DNA from: Siphonobacter aquaeclarae
GTDB lineage: Bacteria > Bacteroidota > Bacteroidia > Cytophagales > Spirosomataceae
Length of the DNA stretch: 64,000 nucleotides
NCBI RefSeq assembly: GCF_900103285.1
Contig: NZ_FNGS01000002.1
Span: 234,709 to 298,708, forward strand
Direction of reading: 5' to 3'
A program made the translations under genes and the position numbers. Under the pieces are notes generated by a model. That model worked only from the letters and a program-made list of their open reading frames with translations. It was not told the DNA's origin and did not search any database. The first letter of the stretch is position 1. Every line of letters begins with the position of its first letter. Below are positions 9,148-18,651 of this stretch, in pieces.

Positions 9148-10263
9148 ATGGTATCCGAAAATCCCAAACCGGTCTTAACTCCCAACGGTGAGATTGCCAC
9201 GCAGGAAGCGGCTCCACCGTTTGATCCCAGAAAAGTCATTCAGTCGATCAAGGGGGTATTTAAAATCCTGATCCGCTACTGGTGGCTGCTCGTTGTACTC
9301 GGTGTACTTGGCGGCTTCCTTGGCTGGCTATATGATCAAGTAAATGCGACGCCCGATCAGTACCAGGCGAAAATTGTTTTCAATCTGGAAAGTGGCGGCG
9401 GGATGTCGAATGAAATGAGTACGCTCGCCAGTGCCTTCGGGATGGGTGGCGCTGCGACCAGTGCCGACATGTTCTCCGGCCCGAACTTCCTGGCGCTGTT
9501 CCGTTCGAAGAAAATCGGGAACCGCGTCATGATGACCCCGATCACCTGGAACGGCCGCACGGATCTCCTTGCTAATTTTTACAAAAACCGGTCGGGAGCA
9601 CTTCGTCGGACGAAAAACGAAGAATACCTCGGCAGAAAATTCCGGTTCCCGAATAAGCCGCTGAAAGAGTACTCAACGGTAGAGGTGTCCTACCTGAATA
9701 TGTTTCGGGATTATGCGGCTGCTGACCTGTCAATTGACAATGTAGATAAGAAGTCGAGCTTCATGGAACTGAAGACCAAGACGGATTCCGACACGCTGTC
9801 AAAAATTCTGGTGGAAACCTGGCTACAGAAAATGACGGAATTTTACCGGGAAGCAAGGAATCAGAAAACGATGGAACTGCTGACGCTGTATGTCAACAGG
9901 CGGGACTCCGTTCTGACGAAACTGTCGGGTGCGGAACGTAAGCTGGCAGCTTCCCAGGATATGAGCCAATATGTCGTAATGCCCTCCGGACGCGTTTCCG
10001 AGCAGCGGCTCCTCCAGAATACCAACTACCTTCAGGGACTTTACATGGATGCGATCCGGAACATCGACGCACTCCGTACGTCTCTTATCAAGGATAGCCC
10101 GCTGGTGACGATCATTGACGAACCCACCTACCCCATTGACTCCGTTCCGTATCCGTATGGACGGGCGATGAAGATCGGAATCGGGCTGGGTATCATTCTG
10201 GCCTTAATTTCCATGTTCCTGATCAATACGTATCAGAACATGATGAAAAAACTGAAAGCGTAA
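9148..10263 (+). CDS. Wzz-type chain-length determinant / polysaccharide co-polymerase
   Basis: The 371-residue protein has the two-helix PCP layout: a first membrane segment at about 43-62 (WWLLVVLGVLGGFLGWLY), a long periplasmic part with a helical stretch (~230-310), and a second membrane segment at about 343-362 preceded by a Pro-rich 'DEPTYPIDSVPYPYGR'. There is no C-terminal tyrosine kinase domain. Such proteins set glycan chain length and dock with the OPX channel encoded just upstream. The stop codon overlaps the start of the ABC permease (TAATG), so translation is coupled. Confidence 0.88.
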   Translation: MVSENPKPVLTPNGEIATQEAAPPFDPRKVIQSIKGVFKILIRYWWLLVVLGVLGGFLGWLYDQVNATPDQYQAKIVFNLESGGGMSNEMSTLASAFGMGGAATSADMFSGPNFLALFRSKKIGNRVMMTPITWNGRTDLLANFYKNRSGALRRTKNEEYLGRKFRFPNKPLKEYSTVEVSYLNMFRDYAAADLSIDNVDKKSSFMELKTKTDSDTLSKILVETWLQKMTEFYREARNQKTMELLTLYVNRRDSVLTKLSGAERKLAASQDMSQYVVMPSGRVSEQRLLQNTNYLQGLYMDAIRNIDALRTSLIKDSPLVTIIDEPTYPIDSVPYPYGRAMKIGIGLGIILALISMFLINTYQNMMKKLKA

Positions 10264-11099
10264 TGCAGGAAACGATTATTGAAAACGGCCGGTCTCAAAA
10301 GACCTACTGGTCAGAACTGCTGAAGTCATCCGAGCTGTTCTGGATTCTGGCCAAGCGGGATATTACGGTACGGTACAAGCAGACGGTCCTGGGTGTGGTA
10401 TGGAGTATTGTCCGCCCGGTCCTGACGACTGCCGTCCTCTTTTTTGCCTTCGGAAAAGTAGCCAAACTGGAATTCGAACCGGGTGTTCCTTCCAAGCTGG
10501 CGATTTTCGCCGGGGTCTTGTTATGGAATTTCTTTGCCAATTCACTGGCTCAGGTCAGCAGCAGTATTGTTGCAAACTCCAACCTGGTTTCGAAGGTATA
10601 CTTTCCGCGGCTGATCCTCCCGACCAGCTCGGTGATGGTTGGCTTCGTGGATTTTCTGGTAGGGTGCAGCCTCTTTCTCCCGCTTTACGGCTGGTACTTC
10701 TACAAGATCGGATTCCATCCCTCATGGCAGTTGCTCTTTACGCCGGTATTTCTGCTGCTGGCCTATCTGGCAGCATTTTCCTTCGGGCTGATTCTGGCTG
10801 TTATGAACGTCAAATACCGTGACTTTTCCCAGCTGACGCCGTTTATCATTCAGTTTGGCTTTTATGCCTGCCCGGTTGGGTACTCTGTGTTTACGCTTCA
10901 GAAAGAATGGTGGTACCCGTACTATAACCTGAATCCGGTAGTTGGCCTGATCGACGGATTCCGCTGGTGTCTGCTGGGTGGTTACGCGCCTTTCCGTTGG
11001 GAAAGTTTTATTCCCAGTGTTATTATTATTTTGAGTACTGTTGTACTTTCGATTATCTTTTTCCGTAAGCGCGAAAACGGCTTCGTCGATTATATCTGA
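10263..11099 (+). CDS. wzm: ABC-2 type polysaccharide exporter permease (Wzm/TagG family)
   Basis: The 278-residue protein starts with a cytoplasmic helix ('ELFWILAKRDITVRYKQTVLG', the usual N-terminal signature of TagG/KpsM/Wzm permeases) and has six predicted membrane spans, including 'TAVLFFAFGKVAKL', 'LLWNFFANSLAQVS' and the C-terminal 'SVIIILSTVVLSIIFF'. 'NLNPVVGLIDGFRW' is a family hallmark. It would carry the undecaprenyl-linked glycan across the inner membrane with the ATPase encoded next. It starts on the last base of the wzz-like stop codon. Confidence 0.92.
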   Translation: MQETIIENGRSQKTYWSELLKSSELFWILAKRDITVRYKQTVLGVVWSIVRPVLTTAVLFFAFGKVAKLEFEPGVPSKLAIFAGVLLWNFFANSLAQVSSSIVANSNLVSKVYFPRLILPTSSVMVGFVDFLVGCSLFLPLYGWYFYKIGFHPSWQLLFTPVFLLLAYLAAFSFGLILAVMNVKYRDFSQLTPFIIQFGFYACPVGYSVFTLQKEWWYPYYNLNPVVGLIDGFRWCLLGGYAPFRWESFIPSVIIILSTVVLSIIFFRKRENGFVDYI

Positions 11100-11167
11100 T
11101 CCGCCGGAAGCCATCTCCCGGAATGCCGGCAGGCAAATCGCCGGAACTTGAGTTGCGATATTCCATT

Positions 11168-12421
11168 ATGAAATCCATACAGGTAGAAAATATTAGCAAG
11201 AAGTACCTGATCGACCACCAGCGCAAGTACGGTGGACCGGCCGGGTTAAAAGAGTCTCTCCTCTCCGGAATCAAGTCTTTTTTCGGATCCGTGAAGGAAG
11301 AAAAAGCGGAGAAGGAAGAATTCTGGGCCTTACGGGACGTCAGTTTTGATATCGAACAGGGCGATCGCGTAGGGATCGTCGGACACAATGGCGCCGGGAA
11401 ATCCACACTGCTGAAAATCCTGAGCCGCATTACCGAACCCACCGAAGGGCGGGTGACCGTACGGGGCCGGATTTCGAGTCTGCTGGAAGTCGGTACCGGT
11501 TTCCACCCCGAGCTTACCGGCCGGGAGAACATCTTCCTCAACGGTTCGATCCTGGGCATGAAGCAGGCGGAAATCCGGAAACACTTCGATGAAATCGTGG
11601 AGTTTGCCGGTATCGAGAAATTTCTAGATACGCCTGTCAAGCGCTACTCTTCCGGGATGTATGTGCGCCTCGGCTTTGCCATCTCGGCGCACCTTGAACC
11701 CGACATCATGATCATTGACGAGGTACTTGCCGTCGGCGATGCCGAATTCCAGCGCAAGTGTCTCGGAAAGATGAAAGACGTATCCGACTCCGGCCGGACG
11801 ATCCTCTTCGTCAGCCATAACCTGACGGCAGTGCAGAGCCTTTGTAACAAGGCCGTTTTCATGCACCGCGGCCAGATGATCGAAATGGGCGAAACGGGTA
11901 ACGTGATTGCGGACTACATGTCCAAAATCAATAAAACGAGCCTGTGCCGCGAATGGGACACCCCGGAAAGTGCACCCGGTACCGACCTGGTCCGTATCCG
12001 GAAAGTGGAGCTCGTACCCGATCTCGCGCCGGGACAGAAACGCATTGATGTGCGGACGCCGGTCCGGATCCGTTTCGAATTCTGGAACTATGTCGACAAA
12101 GCGAAGCTGAACCTCAGCCTGCATTTTAATTCGATGACCGGAGAGACGATTTTCAACCTCGCCTCCCCTCAGCTCGATGCCGTACCCGGCCTGATTTCCG
12201 GAGAAGCCGTCCTGCCCGGCAACTTCCTCAATGACGGCACGTACACGATCACGATGATGATCGTCAAGGACGCATCCAGCGTGCTGTACCACCTCCAGGA
12301 GTCTATTATCTTCGAGATCGAAGACTACCGCGGAGAAATTGCCTGGTATGGCAAGTGGCCGGGTTCGGTTCGTCCCCATTTCCCCTTCACCATCGAACAG
12401 GCAGAGGAGGTTAACGCATGA
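11168..12421 (+). CDS. wzt: ABC exporter ATPase with C-terminal glycan-binding-type domain (Wzt)
   Basis: I start at the ATG at 11168 (MKSIQVENISKKYL); a longer frame from 11123 lacks family support. The ATPase domain shows Walker A GHNGAGKS at 72-79, the signature YSSGM near 160, Walker B 'IMIIDE' near 180 and the switch His in 'LFVSHNL'. After residue ~250 comes a ~165-residue beta-rich domain (from 'LVRIRKVELVPD' to the end) in the place of the Wzt C-terminal domain, which in E. coli O8/O9a binds the modified end of the glycan before export. That suggests that this exporter also checks a terminal modification. The stop overlaps the next gene by ATGA. Confidence 0.91.
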   Translation: MKSIQVENISKKYLIDHQRKYGGPAGLKESLLSGIKSFFGSVKEEKAEKEEFWALRDVSFDIEQGDRVGIVGHNGAGKSTLLKILSRITEPTEGRVTVRGRISSLLEVGTGFHPELTGRENIFLNGSILGMKQAEIRKHFDEIVEFAGIEKFLDTPVKRYSSGMYVRLGFAISAHLEPDIMIIDEVLAVGDAEFQRKCLGKMKDVSDSGRTILFVSHNLTAVQSLCNKAVFMHRGQMIEMGETGNVIADYMSKINKTSLCREWDTPESAPGTDLVRIRKVELVPDLAPGQKRIDVRTPVRIRFEFWNYVDKAKLNLSLHFNSMTGETIFNLASPQLDAVPGLISGEAVLPGNFLNDGTYTITMMIVKDASSVLYHLQESIIFEIEDYRGEIAWYGKWPGSVRPHFPFTIEQAEEVNA

Positions 12422-13497
12422 GCAAAATTTTCGTCACCAAGTCCTACCTTCCTCCTCAAGAAGAATATATCGAGTACCTCAACGGCATCTGGGAACGTCA
12501 TCACCTGACCAACCAGGGCCCGCTGGTGACCGAGCTGGAAGCCAAACTCAAGTCATACCTCGGCCTCGAACAACTGCATTTCTGTTCGAACGGAACGGTT
12601 GTTCTGCAACTGGCTCTTCGTGCCCTGGGTATTGACGGAGAAGTCATTACGACGCCGTTTTCCTATTGTGCGACCTCGCACGTCATTGTCTGGGAAAAGG
12701 CGACTCCGGTCTTTGCCGATATTCTTCCCGATACCCTCTGCATTGATCCCGACGCGATCGAAGCGGCCATTACCCCGCGTACGCAGGCGATCCTGGCTAC
12801 TCACGTCTATGGTATTCCCTGTGATGTTGACCGGATCGAGGCCATCGCGCGCAAGCATGGCCTTCACGTCATTTACGACGCAGCCCATACCTTCGGTGTG
12901 AAACTGAACGGCCGTTCTCTGCTGAGTTTCGGAGACGTGGCGACCTGCAGCTTCCATGCGACCAAGGTTTTCCATACCGTCGAAGGAGGTATGATCACCA
13001 CGCCCAATGCGGAGCTGGCCGCTCAGATCAAGCTGTACCGCAGTTTCGGGCATACCAACGACGATTACTACGACATCGGTATCAACGCGAAAAATTCGGA
13101 GTTTCACGCGGCCATGGGCCTGTGTAACCTTCCGAAAGTAGGCGAGATCATTGCCGACCGGAAGTTTGTGACGGAGTTGTATGACGCGCATCTCAACTGG
13201 GATAAAATCCGGCAGCCGGTCATTCCGGCGTCTGTTGAACGGAATTACGCCTATTACCCGGTCTTCTTTGACTCTGAGGAAACGCTCCTCCGTGTCCGTG
13301 AAGCCCTCAACGCGGAGGAAATCTACCCCCGCCGCTATTTTTTCCCCTCTTTGAATACGTTGAGCTTCCTCCGGGTGAACAAGGCCTGCCCTGTTTCGGA
13401 GGATATGGCGCTCCGGGTATTATCCCTGCCGCTGTATCCTGACCTGCCGGAAGCGGATGTCCTCCGGATAGCCTCTATTATCAACCGTAATCTCTGA
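12418..13497 (+). CDS. DegT/DnrJ/EryC1/StrS-family PLP aminotransferase
   Basis: The 359-residue protein has the sugar aminotransferase signature: 'NQGPLVTELEAKLKSYLG' at the start, 'CSNGTVVLQLALRALGI' near 60, the PLP phosphate/ring pocket 'VIYDAAHTFGV', and the Schiff-base lysine at about 183 in 'SFHATKVFHTVEGG'. Such enzymes make amino sugars (for example dTDP- or UDP-amino-dideoxyhexoses) from keto-sugar nucleotides. The matching dehydratase is not in the window, so the precursor must come from elsewhere. Its ATG overlaps the wzt stop, and a GNAT enzyme at 2009-2521 could acetylate the product; that link is inferred. Confidence 0.9.
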   Translation: MSKIFVTKSYLPPQEEYIEYLNGIWERHHLTNQGPLVTELEAKLKSYLGLEQLHFCSNGTVVLQLALRALGIDGEVITTPFSYCATSHVIVWEKATPVFADILPDTLCIDPDAIEAAITPRTQAILATHVYGIPCDVDRIEAIARKHGLHVIYDAAHTFGVKLNGRSLLSFGDVATCSFHATKVFHTVEGGMITTPNAELAAQIKLYRSFGHTNDDYYDIGINAKNSEFHAAMGLCNLPKVGEIIADRKFVTELYDAHLNWDKIRQPVIPASVERNYAYYPVFFDSEETLLRVREALNAEEIYPRRYFFPSLNTLSFLRVNKACPVSEDMALRVLSLPLYPDLPEADVLRIASIINRNL

Positions 13498-13500
13498 GAC

Positions 13501-15555
13501 ATGTGGGATTGGTTTTACCGCCTCCTCTTTCTGATGTTTGTCGGCTTCTGTTTCCGGATCGCCACGCAAATCGCCAGAAAGTCGCTTGTTGATGTCATCC
13601 TGACAGCCTTTACCCTTTTCGCCGGAAGCGTCATCGTTTCCGGATTTATCCTGTCATACCTGCATAAAACGGCGGATGTCCGTTTCTGGGCCGGTTTTGT
13701 CTTCGTTCCGGCGTTTTCGTTTTACCTGCTTTTTTCGAAGATTTTTATCCGGGAGTATGAGTCCTTCTCGGTTATCAGCCTGATCGGCAGTACGTTGCAG
13801 CGTACCTGGGACTGGTTCAAATCCCTCTCGGTGTACCTGAAGATCCTGTTCGGAAGCCTGATGATTACGTTTGCGATCACGACAGCTACGAACATTGCCC
13901 TGGTACTCTTTACGGTTCCGAATGAATGGGACAGCATGACCGGCCACCTGGTCCGGCTGCTGTATTTCATGCAAAACGGGACAATGGCGCCGTTTTACGG
14001 TACCAACTGGAACATCGATACCTATCCCCGGAGCGTGTGCGGTATTCAGATTTACAGCTACCTGATTACGGGGAAACTTGAAAATGCCTTCAAGCTCATC
14101 AATTACCTGAGCTACCTGGTCGGCGTTTTGTCGGCGTATGGGATCGCACGGTCGCTCAACACCAGCAAAGCCGCCGCCACGTTCTGTGCGCTGGTTTTCG
14201 GTCTGCTGCCGAATGTACTTCTGCAATCCACCACGACCGATACCGATATTGTCCTGATGGGCTATACCAGTTGCCTGGTGTATTTCCTGTTTTCCTATCA
14301 CCAGACGCTCCGTCGCCGGTACCTTTACCTGGCCGGGCTGATGGTTGGCATTGCGCTGGGGCATAAGATTACCATTGTCCTGCAGTTCCCGTCGCTCTTC
14401 CTGATCGGGGTGTATGTATTTGCATTTGAGCTGCCGAACGTCCGGCTGTCCCTGCTGCGTTTCAAGCACTTCTTTCTGGCGACGGTACTCGGTATCATTC
14501 TTTTCGCTCTGCCCTCGGGCTATATCTCGAACGTGCAGCGGTACCACCACCCGATCGGACCGCCGACGGCCACGCGCCATCAGTCTGTTGAGCGCGCCGG
14601 AGGTATCACAAGCCCTAATCTTTACGAACAGGGTACGCGGAATTTGCTGCGGTACGGGTTTGACTTTCTGTCGTTCGACGGGCTGAATAATATTCCCGGC
14701 CTGACCGAGCGTCCCAATTATTGGATTAAGGCGCCGTTTATCTGGCTCGAAGAGAAAGCACATGCCCGCCTGCGCGAGGAAACGGACTTTACGATTCGTC
14801 CGTTCCGCTGGGAGCGTGAGTTCATCTTTGCAAACGGACTGCCTTATTGGGGCGTATTCGGGTTTGCCCTGATGTGGCCGCTGGTCTTTCTGGTGCTGTT
14901 CGGGGTGATCCGGTCCAAGCCGCATTTGTTCCTCGCCGGCGCTGCGCTGCTGCATGCCGCCGCGTTGGCCTATTCCGCGCCCTATGACCCGTTCAAAGGC
15001 AGGTATTTTATCAGCACGAGTATCTATGTAGTTCCGTTCCTGGTGTTGTTGTTTGACCGGAAGTATTCGCTTTCGGGAGATGGCAGCCGGTTGCTCAAGG
15101 CGTATGTACTTCCTGTCGCATTGCTGGGTTGTATCTCGGCGATTTTGTCGGTGTACCTCAACGAGCGGGCGCTCCCGATTCCGTATAAAGGCCTCCCTTC
15201 GGCCTTCGAAGCGGGCCGGATCGAGCGCATGACCTATGCCCGGGAAGACATGACGAAGGCTTACGAGAATTTCGAAAAGCTGGTTCCCGAGCATGCTACC
15301 GTAGCGCTGGCAGATATCAACGACGATTACGAATATCCCCTCTTTGGCAAAAACCTGACGCGGAAGCTGATTCCGGTCAATCCGTTTGAGCGGGGCCTGC
15401 AACCGATTCCCAAAGAAGCAGACTACCTCTTCTTTGCGGCCAGTGTCGTGAAACCCCGGCCGGGTGATATCCGCCTCGGAACCGATACCACAACGGCCAC
15501 CCGTGCGAAAATGATCGTTCCTGCGGAAGACTACTGGCTCCGCAAGCTGAAATAA
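13501..15555 (+). CDS. Large polytopic membrane protein, GT39/ArnT-like glycosyltransferase candidate
   Basis: The 684-residue protein has around ten or more hydrophobic spans and a soluble C-terminal part (~560-684). An acidic segment after an early span, 'FTVPNEWDSMTGHL' near 140, sits where GT-C enzymes keep a catalytic Asp/Glu in the first outer loop, and 'NWNIDTYPRSVCGIQIYSYL' follows. I therefore read it as a polyprenyl-phosphate-sugar-using GT-C transferase acting on the periplasmic side, but I do not see a decisive family motif. It starts 3 bp after the aminotransferase stop and is followed by a clear terminator, so it ends the first transcription block of the locus. Confidence 0.65.
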   Translation: MWDWFYRLLFLMFVGFCFRIATQIARKSLVDVILTAFTLFAGSVIVSGFILSYLHKTADVRFWAGFVFVPAFSFYLLFSKIFIREYESFSVISLIGSTLQRTWDWFKSLSVYLKILFGSLMITFAITTATNIALVLFTVPNEWDSMTGHLVRLLYFMQNGTMAPFYGTNWNIDTYPRSVCGIQIYSYLITGKLENAFKLINYLSYLVGVLSAYGIARSLNTSKAAATFCALVFGLLPNVLLQSTTTDTDIVLMGYTSCLVYFLFSYHQTLRRRYLYLAGLMVGIALGHKITIVLQFPSLFLIGVYVFAFELPNVRLSLLRFKHFFLATVLGIILFALPSGYISNVQRYHHPIGPPTATRHQSVERAGGITSPNLYEQGTRNLLRYGFDFLSFDGLNNIPGLTERPNYWIKAPFIWLEEKAHARLREETDFTIRPFRWEREFIFANGLPYWGVFGFALMWPLVFLVLFGVIRSKPHLFLAGAALLHAAALAYSAPYDPFKGRYFISTSIYVVPFLVLLFDRKYSLSGDGSRLLKAYVLPVALLGCISAILSVYLNERALPIPYKGLPSAFEAGRIERMTYAREDMTKAYENFEKLVPEHATVALADINDDYEYPLFGKNLTRKLIPVNPFERGLQPIPKEADYLFFAASVVKPRPGDIRLGTDTTTATRAKMIVPAEDYWLRKLK

Positions 15556-15560
15556 GACCA

Positions 15561-15587
15561 GGTCCCGGCTGAACCGGGACCTTTTTT
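15561..15587 (+). terminator. Rho-independent terminator after the first polysaccharide operon
   Basis: GGTCCCGG (15561-15568) pairs perfectly with CCGGGACC (15574-15581) around a 5-nt loop and is followed by six T. It lies 6 bp after the stop of the membrane glycosyltransferase. Confidence 0.9.
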
Positions 15588-15622
15588 CCAACCAATGCCT
15601 CCCGGGCGCTTAACGGATTCCC

Positions 15623-16321
15623 ATGAAACTTGCCATCATGCAACCCTATCTGTTTCCGTACATCGGCTATTTTCAGTTGCTGAAGACGGTCGACAAATTC
15701 GTCCTGTATGATGATGTCGCGTTCATCAACCGGGGATGGATCAACCGGAACAAGGTGCTGGTCAACGGTAAGGAACAGCTCTTTACCATTCCCCTCCGGG
15801 AAGCGAGTCAAAACAAGAAAATCCTCGAAATCGACATCGACGATACGCAGAAATGGCGGGACAAGCTCCTGAAGACCCTTCAGCAGAGCTATAAAAAAGC
15901 ACCGCAGTATGCAGCCGTCTACCCGGTCATCGAAGAGATTCTCCAAACACCTGCTACCCGGATTACCGACCTGATAGCAGTGAGCATCACCCTGCTGGCC
16001 AACTACCTCTCTATTTCGACCGAAATTGTTCCCAGCTCCACCATCTACGCCAATCAGCACCTCAAAGGCCCGGAGCGTATCCTGGATATCTGTCTTCAGG
16101 AAGGAGCACAGGAATACATCAACCCCATCGGCGGGATGGAGCTGTATGATCGGGCGGCGTTTGCGGAAAAGGATATTATTCTTCACTTCATCCGTTCCCG
16201 GAAAGAAGAATATCCCCAGTTCGGAGGGGAGTTTGTTCCCTGGCTGAGCATCGTTGACGTACTGATGTTCAACACCCCCGAACAGGTTCATACCCTGCTG
16301 GAAGCGTTCGATCTGGAATAA
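15623..16321 (+). CDS. WbqC family protein
   Basis: The 232-residue protein begins 'MKLAIMQPYLFPYIGYFQLL' and continues with 'YDDVAFINRGWINRNKVL', the hallmark of the WbqC family found in O-antigen and glycan loci. The biochemical role of the family is poorly defined; some members are linked to amino-sugar modification. The length is normal and there is no signal peptide. It lies alone between a terminator and a 136-bp gap before the next glycosyltransferase, so it may be transcribed on its own or with the following genes. Confidence 0.88.
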   Translation: MKLAIMQPYLFPYIGYFQLLKTVDKFVLYDDVAFINRGWINRNKVLVNGKEQLFTIPLREASQNKKILEIDIDDTQKWRDKLLKTLQQSYKKAPQYAAVYPVIEEILQTPATRITDLIAVSITLLANYLSISTEIVPSSTIYANQHLKGPERILDICLQEGAQEYINPIGGMELYDRAAFAEKDIILHFIRSRKEEYPQFGGEFVPWLSIVDVLMFNTPEQVHTLLEAFDLE

Positions 16322-16457
16322 CCGGAACCTAACATTATTTTTATTTCGGCGCTAGTTTTTCCATATTTCCGGGAAAATCGGCCCGGAAAGCCTTTGTTTT
16401 GTTTGGCAGTGACGACCGGAAGAACCGCGTGCCGCGTACTTTCGCCGTGTTTTGAAG

Positions 16458-17453
16458 ATGCCCCTTGTGATCGACGTTTCCATCCTGATTATCAACTATA
16501 AATGCCCTGATCTGACGATCGCGGCCATCCGCTCGGTTCGGGAATGGACCCGCCGGGTTTCGTATGAGGTTATTGTCGTCGACAACGAATCTCAGGACGA
16601 CAGCCGCGAGCGTGTGCTGGCGGCAGAGCCGGCTATTACCTGGATCGACATGGGCTATAACGCCGGCTTTGCCCGGGCCAACAACCGGGCCATCCGGGAA
16701 GCCTCCGGCCGGTATTACCTGCTGCTCAACGCCGATACCCTGCTATGCTCCGACGTAATCGATGAGAGCGTCCGGCGCATGGACGCCGAGCCGGAGCTGA
16801 CTGCTTCTGCCCCGCTTCAATTGCATGAAGACGGAACCCGGCACCCTTTTTACCGGAGCTTTGCCGAGTTTCGCCGGGTCTTTTACATTGTCCCGATCCG
16901 GTTCCAGGGATTCGTTGAAAAATGCCTGCCCGCTACACAGTACGCCGATCCCCGGCAGCACGACTGGCTCGTCGGCGCGTTCATGCTCGTACGCCGGGAG
17001 GCCGCTGAGAAAGCGGGCCTGCTCGATGAGAGCTTTTTTATGTACGGGGAAGACGTGGAGTGGTCGTACCGGCTCGGAAAGACCGGCAAGCTCGTCTATT
17101 TCGAAGACCTTGGTTTTATACACCTGACAAACGACTCGCCCTTCCGCCGGAAGGATGTTTCCTACGTCAACCGCTTCAATACCCAGATGCAGGTATCGAA
17201 CCTGCTCTGGCTCAGGAAACAGTACGGCCGCGGTGCTTACCTGGTGGTGATGCTCAACTACCTGATCCTCGCGCCCGTATTTCTGGGATGGAAAATGACG
17301 GTGAACCTGCTGAAGGGGAAATCACCCTTCCGGGACCTGGACAACCAGCTCCGGTTTGCCCGGAGGGTCCGGGTGCTGTTGCACTATTTCTGGCCGACAT
17401 GGACCAACAAACCCGGTTTCTATCGTATCAAACCGGAAGAAAACATTGCCTGA
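16458..17453 (+). CDS. Family 2 glycosyltransferase (WbbL/rhamnosyltransferase-like)
   Basis: I start at the ATG at 16458; a TTG two codons earlier is less likely. The 331-residue protein has 'DVSILIINYKCPDLTIAAI', 'VIVVDNESQDDS' near 38-49, 'NAGFARANNRAI' and the 'LLNADTLL' metal/donor motif near 92-99, followed by 'FMLVRREAAEKAGLLDESFFMYGEDVE' style acceptor motifs, a pattern typical of rhamnosyl- or related GT2 transferases. Hydrophobic residues near 260-280 may anchor it to the membrane. A TACTTTCG box 14 bp upstream of the ATG may be a weak -7 element. Confidence 0.88.
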   Translation: MPLVIDVSILIINYKCPDLTIAAIRSVREWTRRVSYEVIVVDNESQDDSRERVLAAEPAITWIDMGYNAGFARANNRAIREASGRYYLLLNADTLLCSDVIDESVRRMDAEPELTASAPLQLHEDGTRHPFYRSFAEFRRVFYIVPIRFQGFVEKCLPATQYADPRQHDWLVGAFMLVRREAAEKAGLLDESFFMYGEDVEWSYRLGKTGKLVYFEDLGFIHLTNDSPFRRKDVSYVNRFNTQMQVSNLLWLRKQYGRGAYLVVMLNYLILAPVFLGWKMTVNLLKGKSPFRDLDNQLRFARRVRVLLHYFWPTWTNKPGFYRIKPEENIA

Positions 17454-17456
17454 TTT

Positions 17457-18560
17457 ATGCCGAAATCCCGCATATTGATCATAACGCCCTATGCCGGCCG
17501 GACCGGTTCTGAAATGATGATCGGATACCTCCTGCAGCAGTTCAGCCGGGAGCGGTTTGACATCGCCCTGTGTGCGCTCCGCGATGGGGAACTACTGCGC
17601 GACCTGCCGGCCGACGTGCCCGCGTTCGTCGCCCCGCACCGCTTTACCCTCTGGCAGAAAGTCATGAACAAAGCGGGCAAGAATCCCATTCTGCGCTACC
17701 TACGGCAGGTTCAAAAGACTTTTCAGGCCGATATCTGGTATTTCAATACCCTGGTACCGTCGTTCCTCCTGCCGCTGGCGAAGGAGCTCGGCGTTCGGAT
17801 TGTTACCCATTTTCATGAATTGCCGATGGAGTATGTCGCGCTCAGGCGACAGGCCTTTGCCGATACCCTGCAGCAGAGTGATCTGATTATCGGCTGTTCG
17901 GAAATTGTATGCCGGCGGATAGCGGAAGCCGGCGGACAGCGTATCCGCCTGTGTCATTCCCTGATCGACCTGTCCCGTATCGAGGTAAAGGAGGACCGCG
18001 CCGCCGTACTGCGCCGGCAATGGGAAATAGCGGGCGACGAATTTCTCTGGATCATGTCCGGACAAACGACGTACCGCAAAGGATTTGACCTCCTGCCCGA
18101 ATTTGCCGAACGCCTGCGGGGCTCCCGGGCGCGCATTCTCTGGCTGGGACAGGTACTCGACGACGGCCTCGTCGAATATACCCTTGAACGCCTGCGCCGG
18201 ACGGAAGGTATCCGCGTCGATGTCGCCGGCGCGCAGCGGGAAGATTACTATACCTATCTGTCGATGGCCGATGGTTTTCTGCTTACCTCGCGGGAGGATC
18301 CGTTTCCGCTGGTGATGATCGAGGCGGCCGCGCTGGGAAAACCGATCGTGTCGTTTTCGTCGGGCGGGGTGGCCGAGTTTCTGACAGAAGGGATGGGGGC
18401 TGCGGTAGACTCCTGGAACGTCCGCGACGTGGTCGCCATGATGCGGCAGTACATGGAGCAGTTGCGCGTATCCGACCCTGAAAAGTCCCGGAAACGGGCG
18501 CAGGAATTTGACGTCGAACGGATCATCCCCCGGTGGGAAGAGATCATGCTGGAAGTCTGA
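17457..18560 (+). CDS. Family 4 glycosyltransferase
   Basis: The 367-residue GT-B protein has a Gly-rich start (RILIITPYAGRTGSEMMIG), 'THFHELPMEYVAL' near 120, and the C-terminal donor site 'SREDPFPLVMIEAAALGKPI' near 282-301 with the EX7E pattern of retaining GT4 enzymes, followed by 'SFSSGGVAEFL'. It begins 3 bp after the preceding GT2 stop. The next gene is a clear homolog with the same motif order, so the two look like a tandem duplication. Sugar and linkage cannot be assigned. Confidence 0.9.
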   Translation: MPKSRILIITPYAGRTGSEMMIGYLLQQFSRERFDIALCALRDGELLRDLPADVPAFVAPHRFTLWQKVMNKAGKNPILRYLRQVQKTFQADIWYFNTLVPSFLLPLAKELGVRIVTHFHELPMEYVALRRQAFADTLQQSDLIIGCSEIVCRRIAEAGGQRIRLCHSLIDLSRIEVKEDRAAVLRRQWEIAGDEFLWIMSGQTTYRKGFDLLPEFAERLRGSRARILWLGQVLDDGLVEYTLERLRRTEGIRVDVAGAQREDYYTYLSMADGFLLTSREDPFPLVMIEAAALGKPIVSFSSGGVAEFLTEGMGAAVDSWNVRDVVAMMRQYMEQLRVSDPEKSRKRAQEFDVERIIPRWEEIMLEV

Positions 18561-18599
18561 ACGTTTCGGGAAAGGATGCCGCTTTCTCGCAAACAGTCG

Positions 18600-18607
18600 T
18601 ATTTTTG
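18600..18607 (+). promoter_or_regulatory. Candidate -7 box before the second GT4 gene
   Basis: TATTTTTG matches the Bacteroidota -7 consensus TAnnTTTG, 44 bp before the ATG at 18652, in one of the few gaps (91 bp) within the cluster. A good -33 TTTG is not visible. Confidence 0.35.
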
Positions 18608-18651
18608 CCGCTTCCTAAACTCAATTTTTCCATCAGGTAGTTTTATTCGTT

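Noticed and set aside
13654..15591. Minus-strand open frame of 645 codons
   Set aside because: Antisense shadow of the large membrane glycosyltransferase; highly charged, without hydrophobic or domain pattern.
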